DNA of 7,695 nucleotides from Bacteroidales bacterium UBA3663 (GCA_002373755.1 DFJU01000037.1:1-7695), one strand, 5' to 3'. Positions 1-6,873 are shown, numbered from the stretch's first letter. Program-made: numbers and translations. Notes: generated by a model not told the origin, from the sequence alone.

Positions 1-260
1 ACATCCAGTGCAACGGCATCGGCCCTGGCTACATCGCAACGCCACAGACCGCACCTCTCCGCGAACGTCAGCCAGACGGAAGCCGTCACCCATTCGACAG
101 CTTCATCTGCGCCAAGACCCCAGCAGGCCGCTGGTTGCAGCCAGAGGAGTTGGGCGGACCAGCCGTCTTCCTCGCTTCGCACGCATCGGACGCAGTGAAT
201 GGCCACGTGCTCTACGTCGATGGTGGCATCTTGGCCTACATCGGCAAACAGCCTAAATAA
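1..260 (+). CDS. Gluconate 5-dehydrogenase / KduD-like short-chain dehydrogenase, C-terminal part
   Basis: The frame is open from the window edge (first full codon at 3) to TAA at 258-260, giving the last 85 residues of a short-chain dehydrogenase/reductase. Visible SDR landmarks are NGIGPGYIATP near the start (the PG motif after the catalytic Tyr/Lys region), the substrate-loop segment AGRWLQPEELGGPAVFLAS, and the C-terminal NGHVLYVDGGILAYIG, where VDGG is the usual SDR ending. The insertion between the PG motif and AGRW (residues about 18-40) is typical of Bacteroidota enzymes annotated as gluconate 5-dehydrogenase. By family, the enzyme is a cytoplasmic NAD(P)-dependent oxidoreductase interconverting keto-gluconates or 2-keto-3-deoxy-gluconate and its 5-keto form. 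The Rossmann domain and catalytic residues lie outside the window, so IdnO and KduD cannot be separated here. It is followed 6 nt later by the DUF4861 gene, implying one operon for uronate catabolism. Confidence 0.87.
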   Translation, partial: IQCNGIGPGYIATPQTAPLRERQPDGSRHPFDSFICAKTPAGRWLQPEELGGPAVFLASHASDAVNGHVLYVDGGILAYIGKQPK

Positions 261-266
261 ACTCCA

Positions 267-1415
267 ATGAAAATGAAGAAAAATTTCATTCTGTATCTTG
301 CAGCGGGACTTGGTCTCGCTGCTTGTTCGCCTAAAGGCCAGACCATCGAGGTAAGCAACACGCTCAACGTAGAGCGCAATGCAGAACTCGTTGCAGTTCA
401 AATCGATACCAACCGTCCACACATCCTGCGCGACGCACAGGGCAACGAGGTCGCCTATCAGGTCAAGGATAATGGTATCATCTTCTTGGCCGATGTTCCA
501 GCCAACGGCATCGCTGCCTACACCTGGACAGAAGGCACTCCAGCCGAAGTCAAGCCTCTCACCTCAGCTTTCTTCCTCGGCAACCGCCGCAAGGACGATT
601 TCTGCTGGGAGAACGACAAGGCTGCCTATCGTATGTACGGTCCGGCTCTGCTCAAAGAGAATCCGTCGAGCGGCGTTGACTTGTGGCTGAAGCATTCGAG
701 CGACTTGACGGCCGATGCCATGTACACGCAAGAGGAGAAGGAGGGCAAGCCCTATCACATCGACTACGGCTTGGGCATCGACAGCTACAAAGTGGGTCAT
801 GCAGCCGGTTGCGGCGGATTGGCCATTGTCTCCAACGGCGAAATTTGGCCAGGCGGACCATTTGCCCGCTACGAGATCCTTCAGGAGGGTCCGTTGCAGT
901 GCATCTTCAAGTTGTCGTACGACAGCGTCCAGATTGGCGACAAGAAGCTGACCGAAGAAATCACCATCACCGTCAATGCCGGTGCCAACATGAACAAGGC
1001 CGAAGTGGTGCTCAACGGCGATGCCATCGACGACCTGAGGTTGGGCGGTGCCGTCTTCCTGCACGACTCGGTTCAGCATCTGGAAGTCAATGCCCACAAC
1101 GCCTTCTTCACCTATTGCGAGTCGGCCAACAGCGACAAGGGCATCTACAACGTGCACCAGCAGAAGGGCATCGACGCCACACAGCTCGACTTTGGCCGCA
1201 ACTATTGCGCCGTCTATGTACCCGGTGTCGATGAGTTCGCCAAGTACGGCGACACCGAGGCTGCAACCCGTCCATACAAGGTGGGCGAAACCCTCACCTA
1301 CTACTTCGGCGGAGCTTGGAGCAAGCGCGATTACGCGACCGACGAGGACTGGCATCGTGCCATCGGCCAAGATGTATTCTGCATCGAATCGCCCCTCACC
1401 GTTGTTGTAAAATAA
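267..1415 (+). CDS. DUF4861 domain lipoprotein of a uronate-catabolism operon
   Basis: This 382-residue protein has a short charged start, a hydrophobic segment and a lipobox, LAAC, with Cys20, so it should be a lipoprotein exported to the periplasm or outer membrane. The rest matches my memory of the DUF4861 family over its full length: ENDKAAYRMYGPAL (about 115-128), SGVDLW, YHIDYGLGIDSYKVGHAAGCGG (162-184) and a C-terminal YYFGGAWSK (345-353) just before an acidic DEDWHRAI stretch. The family is β-rich and found in Bacteroidota next to uronate-processing enzymes, and I know of no activity I could assign with certainty. The His/Asp/Tyr-rich motif at 164-178 would suit an active site. Translation could start at 267 or at the second ATG at 273; both lack a Shine-Dalgarno. 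The gap to the upstream dehydrogenase is 6 nt, so the genes are probably cotranscribed and share a pathway for pectin- or glycosaminoglycan-derived uronates. A terminator follows at once. Confidence 0.85.
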   Translation: MKMKKNFILYLAAGLGLAACSPKGQTIEVSNTLNVERNAELVAVQIDTNRPHILRDAQGNEVAYQVKDNGIIFLADVPANGIAAYTWTEGTPAEVKPLTSAFFLGNRRKDDFCWENDKAAYRMYGPALLKENPSSGVDLWLKHSSDLTADAMYTQEEKEGKPYHIDYGLGIDSYKVGHAAGCGGLAIVSNGEIWPGGPFARYEILQEGPLQCIFKLSYDSVQIGDKKLTEEITITVNAGANMNKAEVVLNGDAIDDLRLGGAVFLHDSVQHLEVNAHNAFFTYCESANSDKGIYNVHQQKGIDATQLDFGRNYCAVYVPGVDEFAKYGDTEAATRPYKVGETLTYYFGGAWSKRDYATDEDWHRAIGQDVFCIESPLTVVVK

Positions 1416-1440
1416 AGCCAGCAACGCACAAAGAACAAAG

Positions 1441-1483
1441 AATCCTCGTTGTCCGGGACATACGGCAGCGAGGATTTTTTTTT
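1441..1483 (+). terminator. Intrinsic terminator after the DUF4861 gene
   Basis: The stem AATCCTCG (1441-1448) pairs with CGAGGATT (1469-1476). It can extend inward by five more pairs (1449-1453 with 1464-1468, two of them G·U), leaving a ten-base loop. A run of nine T follows (1475-1483). It lies 25 nt after the DUF4861 stop and closes that operon. Confidence 0.9.
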
Positions 1484-1560
1484 GGCCGATGCCCCTTTGG
1501 AACGTATCTGAGGCACATTTTTGGCCGATGTGTAATATAGTGTAACGTTTTTCTTTGGCC
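1482..1560 (+). repeat. Three copies of TTGGCC in the intergenic region
   Basis: Copies begin at 1482, 1521 and 1555. Each is preceded by T, and they continue as GATG, GATG and ATTG respectively. The first begins in the T-run of the terminator, and the third overlaps the predicted -33 element of the downstream operon. The same hexamer is in large excess across the window (see findings). Whether it is a regulatory operator or a genome-wide motif cannot be decided from here. Confidence 0.6.
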
Positions 1561-1584
1561 ATTGTTGGGAAATAGCCACCTTTG
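1554..1584 (+). promoter_or_regulatory. Predicted Bacteroidota-type promoter of the TonB-like/TPR-HTH operon
   Basis: A TTTG at 1554-1557 serves as the -33 element. After exactly 19 nt comes CACCTTTG at 1577-1584, one base away from the Bacteroidota -7 consensus TAnnTTTG. The spacing equals that of the better promoter at 6874-6903. Transcription would begin around 1588-1592, giving a leader of about 65-70 nt. A weaker copy of the same layout lies just upstream (TTG at 1521-1523, N19, TAACGTTT at 1543-1550) and could be a second start. Confidence 0.5.
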
Positions 1585-1601
1585 CGGCGTCCGGACAGAA
1601 A

Positions 1602-1629
1602 CGGGTCTTTGTCTCGCGAACGAAGCCCG
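1602..1629 (+). promoter_or_regulatory. Leader hairpin upstream of the TonB-like gene
   Basis: CGGG (1602-1605) pairs with CCCG (1626-1629). After a one-base bulge, CTTTG (1607-1611) pairs with CGAAG (1621-1625) with one G·U pair, around a nine-base loop. It would lie in the predicted 5' leader. No T-run follows, so it is not a terminator. It could stabilise the message or be chance folding. The leader from 1630 to the start codon is A/C-rich and unstructured, which suits initiation without a Shine-Dalgarno. Confidence 0.25.
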
Positions 1630-1656
1630 ATGTCTAACCACACAAACAACACACAA

Positions 1657-2088
1657 ATGAAAAAGTTTTCTTTATTATTGGCATTGGCCATTACCTCCTT
1701 TGTCCCAATGTCCGCACAAAAGACCGTGATTGCAAAAGACAACAGTTCCGTCAAGAAACAGATTGAACGGGATTCAGTGCTCGACGTCTACGATCAAATG
1801 CCGCAATTCAAGGGCGGAGACGTTGCTCTGATGGACTTTATCCGAACAAGCATCTCCTACCCCAAGGATGCCGCCGAACAAGGCCTGCAAGGGCGTGTCG
1901 TACTTCGATTCATCATTGAAAAAGATGGTACAATCTCCAACTGCGAAATTCTGAAATCCGCCTCACTTTCTTTGGACACCGAGGCCCTGCGTGTCGTCAA
2001 TTCGATGCCGCAATGGATCCCCGGCAAACACAAAGGAAAGGTTGTCCGCGTCAGATACGTACTTCCCGTAACTTTCCGTTTGCAATGA
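1657..2088 (+). CDS. Small secreted TonB C-terminal-domain protein
   Basis: The 143-residue product starts MKKFSLLLALAITSF, a signal peptide probably cut after Ala20, followed by a short polar linker. Residues 45-143 form a TonB C-terminal domain of the Bacteroidota type: YDQMPQFKGG (45-54), SYPKDA (67-72), LQGRVVLRFIIEKDG (77-91), the helix TEALRVV, then MPQWIPGKHKGK (117-128) and the terminal strand VRYVLPVTFRLQ. The domain normally contacts TonB boxes of outer-membrane receptors. Here there is no uncut membrane anchor, no proline-rich spacer and no ExbB/ExbD neighbour, so it is unlikely to be a working energy transducer and may be a periplasmic binding or signalling domain. I chose ATG 1657 over the longer frame from 1582 because the extra residues are hydrophilic and arginine-rich, would mask the signal peptide, and overlap the predicted promoter. 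It ends 10 nt before the TPR/HTH gene, so the two form an operon. Confidence 0.85.
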   Translation: MKKFSLLLALAITSFVPMSAQKTVIAKDNSSVKKQIERDSVLDVYDQMPQFKGGDVALMDFIRTSISYPKDAAEQGLQGRVVLRFIIEKDGTISNCEILKSASLSLDTEALRVVNSMPQWIPGKHKGKVVRVRYVLPVTFRLQ

Positions 2089-2098
2089 TTCTTGGCCA

Positions 2099-3658
2099 AT
2101 GACACAGATAATCGCAACCGTCATCTTGACCGCACTTTTCGTTGTAGGATGCTCGCAAGGGCCATCCTACAGCGACTTTCTCCTGAAGGCCGAGTCGCAA
2201 ATATACCAGCATCCGGATTCCATATTCCTGGCACTGCAACACATCGAATCCGAACGGGACAGCATGACGGCCGAAGCCGACCGCGCGCTCTACGACCTGC
2301 TGTATGTCGAGGCTCTGCATCACTGCGGACTCTCCACGACCTACGAACCACGCATCACCGCCAGCCACGACTTCTTCGAACGGGTTGGCGACCGTCAACG
2401 CATGGCGCGCACTGCGCTGCACCACGCCATCATCCGCTACCAGAAGGGAGAGAGCCAGACCGCCGTACAACAGTTGAAACAGGTAGAGTCATTGGCCGAC
2501 GACCTCGCCGAACCGACGCTCGACTGGTATCTGTTTTCCGTCTTGGGCGATGTGAACGACAACATCGGCAACAGCGAACTGACGCTGCACTACTACCGCA
2601 AGTCGCTCGACGCGGCCAACCGGTGTGGAAATGTCGAATGGCAGGCTCGTTCGCTCAACAACATCGCACAGATTTTCAGCAAGCTGCACGAAGCCGACAG
2701 CGTTCGTCACTACGTGACTTTGGCCAAGCCAATCATCCTACAGACCGCAGACGAGACGCAGGCCAGCTATCTGGTCAATCGCGCCATCTGCGAATTGGCC
2801 GACAACAACGTCGAAGCCGCAAAGCAGCTCCTGCTTAACTCGAACAACCGCTACCCCACCGACCACGCTGCAAGGCTATTGGCCAACATCTACGGAAACG
2901 AGGGCGACACACTGCGCGCCATACGCGAATGGTATCAATTGACAACTTCGCTTTCGGCCGATGTCCGTATCGAGGCGCATCAGGTGCTCATCGGCCATCT
3001 GAAACGCACAAACGACACAAAACGAGCGTTGGAATACAGCCAAAGGCTCAACGAATTCCTGCACTATCTTTATACGGACAAGGATCGCGATGCTCTGTCC
3101 AAGATTCAGTCGCAATATGATGAACAACTGCTTGAAAAACGACAGTATCGCATCACAATCATGCTGCTTTCTGCCATTATCGTCCTTGTGGCATTGGCCA
3201 TTGCCATCGTATGGTACAATCGCAGGCGCATAGACCGGCTGAACACGCAATTCGTTGAAAACCAACAAAAATATGCTGTAACGCGCGACGAATTGGCCAA
3301 AATGAGGCAGGAAAAAGAGCGGGAAGAACGAGACAACTCGCGGCTGATAAAGGACATCGTCGCACAACTGCACTCACTGGCCAACCATGCGAAACCGGCC
3401 GACGACGAAACGATGAACAGTCTTGCGCAACACACCTTTTCCCTCTACCCTGAACTACAGATTCTCCTGTCGCAGCTCAATATCCGCGAACAGAACATCA
3501 CTCTTCTCATCAGGCACAATTTCCTGCCGACGGAAATCGCCGTGCTCATAAATGCCACGCCGCAATCCATCACGAACACACGCACCCGCCTGCTGAAACG
3601 GCTCTTCAATGCCGACGGTGGCGCCAAGGACTTCGACACGAGGATTCGCGACTACTGA
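2099..3658 (+). CDS. Membrane-anchored TPR protein with C-terminal LuxR-like HTH (putative regulator)
   Basis: This 519-residue protein belongs to the Bacteroidota family with periplasmic tetratricopeptide repeats, one membrane helix and a cytoplasmic DNA-binding end. Residues 1-18 are an export signal with a lipobox-like FVVGC (Cys18). Residues about 25-345 are helical with TPR-like units, for example WYLFSVLGDVNDNIGNSELT (143-162) and WQARSLNNIAQIFSKLHEAD (181-200). A membrane segment spans about 352-373, followed by the positive cluster NRRR. A charged coiled coil covers about 378-425. Residues 455-505 carry the HTH: LNIREQNITLLI, then LPTEIAVLINATPQSITNTR as the likely recognition region, then GGAKDFD, a usual ending of this family. 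The layout suggests a one-component sensor that reads an envelope signal and binds DNA from the membrane. Its partner may be the TonB-like protein encoded 10 nt upstream. The start has no Shine-Dalgarno; the ATG overlaps TTGGCCAATG. The target genes are unknown. Confidence 0.85.
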   Translation: MTQIIATVILTALFVVGCSQGPSYSDFLLKAESQIYQHPDSIFLALQHIESERDSMTAEADRALYDLLYVEALHHCGLSTTYEPRITASHDFFERVGDRQRMARTALHHAIIRYQKGESQTAVQQLKQVESLADDLAEPTLDWYLFSVLGDVNDNIGNSELTLHYYRKSLDAANRCGNVEWQARSLNNIAQIFSKLHEADSVRHYVTLAKPIILQTADETQASYLVNRAICELADNNVEAAKQLLLNSNNRYPTDHAARLLANIYGNEGDTLRAIREWYQLTTSLSADVRIEAHQVLIGHLKRTNDTKRALEYSQRLNEFLHYLYTDKDRDALSKIQSQYDEQLLEKRQYRITIMLLSAIIVLVALAIAIVWYNRRRIDRLNTQFVENQQKYAVTRDELAKMRQEKEREERDNSRLIKDIVAQLHSLANHAKPADDETMNSLAQHTFSLYPELQILLSQLNIREQNITLLIRHNFLPTEIAVLINATPQSITNTRTRLLKRLFNADGGAKDFDTRIRDY

Positions 3659-3685
3659 GGAACATTGGCCATAAAAATGGAAATG

Positions 3686-3727
3686 AAAAGAGGACACGTC
3701 AAAAGCTACTGACATGCCCTCTTTTTT
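3686..3727. terminator. Bidirectional terminator between convergent genes
   Basis: The inverted repeat AAAAGAGGACACGTCA (3686-3701) pairs with TGACATGCCCTCTTTT (3710-3725), with two mismatches and an eight-base loop. Six T follow on the plus strand (3722-3727), and the four A at 3686-3689 give a short U tract on the minus strand. It starts 27 nt after the TPR/HTH stop and lies 15 nt beyond the stop of the large lipoprotein read from the other side, so it can serve both genes. Confidence 0.8.
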
Positions 3728-3742
3728 ATATTTCAGAAATTA

Positions 3743-6700
3743 TCACTTCGTAACGGCTCGGATGGTCATACCACAATTTCGAGCGGAATAATCGGTCCCG
3801 TGATTGCCCGAATAGCTCATGCTGAATTGATGCGCACGATAGCAGGTTGCATCAAGGGAGCTTGTCCAATAGAAGCCGAAGCTTGACGCATTCTGTGCAA
3901 ATTCGTAATATTCGTTGAAGTAGCCGGCTGCTGGCAAGAAGATGCTGTTGCCATTCTTAGCCGTCACGAGGAAACCGTTTTCGTCGTTCTGTGTTGTCCA
4001 GGTCCACGTACAGTTTTCCACTAACTCGTTCCATTCTTCGACGGTTGGAGTGCGCCAGTCGCTGCCCATATTGACGGTAGCTGCATCGTCGGCAGGCATC
4101 AGGACGGTGAGCGTGTCAACCATTCCATATCTCTCTGACGAATTATATTTGGTCAATGTCGTCATCGAGCTGTCACTCCAAGCGTAATTCTGCCACGTGT
4201 AGGAGTATTTGCCCTCGGTCGTCTCGGAATTGTAGCCCGAAGTCTCACCCCACGCGAAGTATGTGCCATACGATTCGACGCTCGTTGCACCGACGTTGGC
4301 CGATGCCCATCGTACAGAAAGACCGAGATCGATGGCCTCGATGGAGAAGTCGTTTTCAGAAACAATGCTGTCCGATGGATTATCGATGATTTCCTGCAAA
4401 GTTTCACTCATTCCCGACGGCAAATCAATATACTGACGCCTGTAGGTTTCCTGCATCGGGTTGCCGTTTTCATCATAGATGGTCATCACATCGTTGACAA
4501 TGTCGGCAGTCATCATGACTGTATTGTCGCCAGCCGATACCATGATGTATGCACCGCCGTCCGAATAGTTGCCCGTGTGGATGCTGTAGGTGCCAGACAC
4601 CTCAATCTCACGAGATTCTGTACCGTCGCCATCCCACTTGCGCTTAGTCGTTATGAAAGTTTTGTCATCAAACAGATAGACGGCCAATACCTTATATTTT
4701 TGACTTTCGCTCTCAACACCGGCCCACGCATACCATGCACTCACCGTCTTCTTTTCGTATGCCGACGGATAGAAAGCATCATATATAGCCTCATATCCTA
4801 CATTTAAGGGCAATGCCGACGGCACGTCGCCGTACTGTCGAGTGAACGTCTCCTCCATCGCCTGACCATTTTCATAGACGGTCATCACATCGTTCTGGAT
4901 GGTGACAGACATACGCATCGTATCCAAACCTGCGGCCGAATAGATGTCAGCTTGGCCGTTCGAATAGTCGCCCTGCAAGATTTCGTAGCGTCCGCTGGCC
5001 TCGATTTCGCGGGTCTCAACACGATCTTCATACTTGCGCTTGGTAGTGACGAAGGTGTTGTCGGTGAACAGATAGACCGCAAGCAACTTGAAGTTATGGC
5101 TTACGACATCATACTGGCTCCAGCCATACCAGGCAGCGACAGTCTTCTGCTCGTAGCCTTCGGGGAAGAAGGCATCGGACAACAACTCGCTCTCATAGTC
5201 TGTGGGAAGTTTCGGTTCTGGGACGGCACCGGTCTGTCGAACAAGCTGCTCTTCCATCGGGAGCTTGTTCTGATATACGGTCATGACTCCGTTCTCGATT
5301 GTGGCCGACATGTTGCCGCTGGTATTGATGCTGTCACCTTCTTCGGAATAGATGTTGACATTGCCGCTGTTGTAGTCTCCGCTGGCGAAGAGATACGCTC
5401 CTGACATTACGATTTCGCGGGTTTCAACGCCATTATCGACAGTGCGGCGGGTTGTAACAAACACGTTGTTTTCAAACAGATAGACGGCGGTAACCTTCTC
5501 TTTGCCGTTCGATGAACTGCTATAGGCATACCATGCGGCGACTTTATAATCCTCCAAGCCGTATGGGAAGAAGGCATCGGCCGACTCTCCTTCCGTCTGG
5601 CCGCCTGTCAGACTCATCGCCTGCGGAACATTGCCGAATTGGCGCACGAACCTGTCTTCCATCGCCTTGTCATATTCATACACGGTCATTAAATTTGAGA
5701 CAATCGTGGCGTTCATCTCCATCGAATCCATCAGAATCACGGCTTCTCCGTTCGAATAGTCGCCGTTTGTCAAACTGTATTGGCCACTTGCCTCAATCTC
5801 GCGCGATTCGGAGCCATTGGCCTCGAATTTGCGCTTCGTCGTGATGAATGTGCCATCGTCGAACAAAAAGACTGCCAACACTTTACGCATTTTGCTTTCT
5901 GTTTCGACACTTTCGCAAGCATACCACGCGGCCACATTTTTCGTCTCGTAGCCCATCGGGAAGAAGGCATCGGTGATGTCCTGCTGAGCCTCGGCCTCAA
6001 CTGCGGCGAGATATTGTTCGACGACCTCTTCGGTCACATCGAGATTGTCCTCATAAACGATTTCGCCCGTCTCTTCGCTCTTGACCACGATGTGCAGGAT
6101 GTTGCGCAGGTCAATGTCCGATGCAGCACGCGTCGTCACTTCAAATTCTTCTTCGAACAAAATACCGAAGGTGGCAAAGGTGGCCGTCAATTCGGTTGGA
6201 ACTTCGACATCGTCTGGCACCGAAATTTTCCACGCATCGGATGGAATCGGCAGGTCGGCAACCTCGGCAGTCGGCTTGCGGTCGCACATCGTGACACCCG
6301 TACACATGTTGGACAACGAGCCATGCACCTCGACACGTTCGCGCAGACCCTCAACATGAACCTTGAGCGACATCGAACGCACAACATTCGTCGGTTTCAG
6401 CACGCCCATCAGGTTCAAAGCTCGCGTAGTTGAACTGTTGACCGAATTCATCGACGCTACGGCCAATGTTCCAGCCTTGAGCGACGAGTTTTCGACACCG
6501 CTCACCGATGCGGTCTCGTAGCTGCTCAAATCGAACTTGTATTCAGGAAATTCGGTTTCCGACTGGTTGAAGCAGATAACCGAGTAGTCCTGCTCGGGCA
6601 ATGTGACAGACACTTTATCGACCACGTCGAAGTGCATAATCGTGTCGTTGCCGATGCCTCCCAGCGGATAGAAACACAACGTCAGGCCGGTCGGCTTGGT

Positions 6701-6832
6701 TGGCATATTGCTCCAATTGACATCGAACGTGACGTTCATTTCGCCGTCATCGCTGTCAACCGTGCCGTTACCGGAATCTTTGCAGGCCGCCAACATCGCA
6801 GCCATCGCAAACAAATAAAGCAAACGTCTCAT
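3743..6832 (-). CDS. Large lipoprotein: DUF5119-like N-terminus, four tandem repeats, Fibrobacter major paralogous domain
   Basis: The 1029-residue product begins with a lipoprotein signal (LAAC, Cys17) followed by KDSG and an acidic DSDDGE, which recalls surface-export signals of Bacteroidota lipoproteins. Residues about 32-245 resemble DUF5119, a β-rich domain related to fimbrial-accessory lipoproteins: VTFDVNW, LTLCFYPLGG, VEGLRERVEVHGSLSNM. Then come four repeats at 288-403, 419-538, 553-671 and 685-805, with consensus DAFFPxGYExKxVAAWYA, KVLAVYLFDD-TFITTKRK, ESREIEASGxYS, GDYSNG, MTVYE and RQYGxVP. I do not recognise this repeat; its alternating pattern suggests β-sheet. Residues about 832-1029 match the Fibrobacter succinogenes major paralogous domain: AIDLGLSVRWASANVGA, GTYFAWGET, SDWRTPTVEEWNELVENCTW, SIFLPAAGYF, FYWTSS and a final IRAV. 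It is flanked by its own promoter and terminators, so it is a single-gene unit. A role in the envelope (adhesion or glycan binding) is a guess. Confidence 0.88.
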   Translation of the reverse strand: MRRLLYLFAMAAMLAACKDSGNGTVDSDDGEMNVTFDVNWSNMPTKPTGLTLCFYPLGGIGNDTIMHFDVVDKVSVTLPEQDYSVICFNQSETEFPEYKFDLSSYETASVSGVENSSLKAGTLAVASMNSVNSSTTRALNLMGVLKPTNVVRSMSLKVHVEGLRERVEVHGSLSNMCTGVTMCDRKPTAEVADLPIPSDAWKISVPDDVEVPTELTATFATFGILFEEEFEVTTRAASDIDLRNILHIVVKSEETGEIVYEDNLDVTEEVVEQYLAAVEAEAQQDITDAFFPMGYETKNVAAWYACESVETESKMRKVLAVFLFDDGTFITTKRKFEANGSESREIEASGQYSLTNGDYSNGEAVILMDSMEMNATIVSNLMTVYEYDKAMEDRFVRQFGNVPQAMSLTGGQTEGESADAFFPYGLEDYKVAAWYAYSSSSNGKEKVTAVYLFENNVFVTTRRTVDNGVETREIVMSGAYLFASGDYNSGNVNIYSEEGDSINTSGNMSATIENGVMTVYQNKLPMEEQLVRQTGAVPEPKLPTDYESELLSDAFFPEGYEQKTVAAWYGWSQYDVVSHNFKLLAVYLFTDNTFVTTKRKYEDRVETREIEASGRYEILQGDYSNGQADIYSAAGLDTMRMSVTIQNDVMTVYENGQAMEETFTRQYGDVPSALPLNVGYEAIYDAFYPSAYEKKTVSAWYAWAGVESESQKYKVLAVYLFDDKTFITTKRKWDGDGTESREIEVSGTYSIHTGNYSDGGAYIMVSAGDNTVMMTADIVNDVMTIYDENGNPMQETYRRQYIDLPSGMSETLQEIIDNPSDSIVSENDFSIEAIDLGLSVRWASANVGATSVESYGTYFAWGETSGYNSETTEGKYSYTWQNYAWSDSSMTTLTKYNSSERYGMVDTLTVLMPADDAATVNMGSDWRTPTVEEWNELVENCTWTWTTQNDENGFLVTAKNGNSIFLPAAGYFNEYYEFAQNASSFGFYWTSSLDATCYRAHQFSMSYSGNHGTDYSARNCGMTIRAVTK
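4418..4780 (-). repeat. Lipoprotein repeat unit 4
   Basis: Residues 685-805, from DAFYPSAYE to RQYIDLP. The protein motif is retained (FITTKRKWDGDG, TESREIEVSG, NDVMTIYDENG) but the 16-bp DNA tag of the other units is lost here. A 25-residue linker, including SETLQEIIDNPSD, joins it to the C-terminal domain. Confidence 0.85.
4820..5176 (-). repeat. Lipoprotein repeat unit 3
   Basis: Residues 553-671, from DAFFPEGYE to RQYGDVP. It carries VETREIEASGRYE, GDYSNGQADIY and MSVTIQNDVMTVYENG. The 16-bp start tag lies at 5163-5178. Confidence 0.85.
5219..5578 (-). repeat. Lipoprotein repeat unit 2
   Basis: Residues 419-538, from DAFFPYGLE to RQTGAVP. It is the most diverged unit in its middle: FVTTRRTVDNG replaces the FITTKRK block, and a longer loop, EEGDSINTSGN, precedes MSATIENGVMTVY. 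The 16-bp start tag lies at 5565-5580. Confidence 0.85.
5624..5971 (-). repeat. Lipoprotein repeat unit 1
   Basis: Residues 288-403, from DAFFPMGYE to RQFGNVP. This unit and unit 4 share FDD-TFITTKRK and ESREIE, with 27 of 36 residues identical over the VLAV to GxYS block. Its first 16 bases read GGGAAGAAGGCATCGG on the plus strand (5958-5973), identical to the same site in units 2 and 3. Confidence 0.85.
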
Positions 6833-6873
6833 AAGAAATAGTTTTTGGGGTTATCAAATAGAATATTGTCTCA

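Noticed and set aside
8..256. Plus-strand frame with an Arg-rich product at the left edge
   Set aside because: The partial SDR frame over the same bases has unmistakable family motifs, and this frame gives arginine-rich nonsense.
1582..1656. Upstream start for the TonB-like protein
   Set aside because: It would add 25 hydrophilic residues before an evident signal peptide and would overlap the predicted -7 promoter element.
564..1754. Long open frame of 396 codons on the minus strand opposite the DUF4861 gene
   Set aside because: It runs antisense through a gene with clear family motifs, across the terminator and into the next promoter region, and its translation shows no recognisable domain. 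It is a shadow created by codon bias.
2092..2838. 248-codon plus-strand frame overlapping the TPR/HTH gene
   Set aside because: The product is Arg-rich and without motifs, and it is in another frame from the well-supported 519-residue protein.
4418..5971. Four spaced repeats as a CRISPR-like or transposition array
   Set aside because: The period is about 396 nt, the units are in frame and diverged, and similarity is at protein level, so these are protein domain duplications.
5780..6433. 217-codon plus-strand frame opposite the large lipoprotein
   Set aside because: It covers parts of the DUF5119-like and repeat regions in antisense and shows no domain, signal or promoter. The minus-strand protein is well supported by its own repeats.
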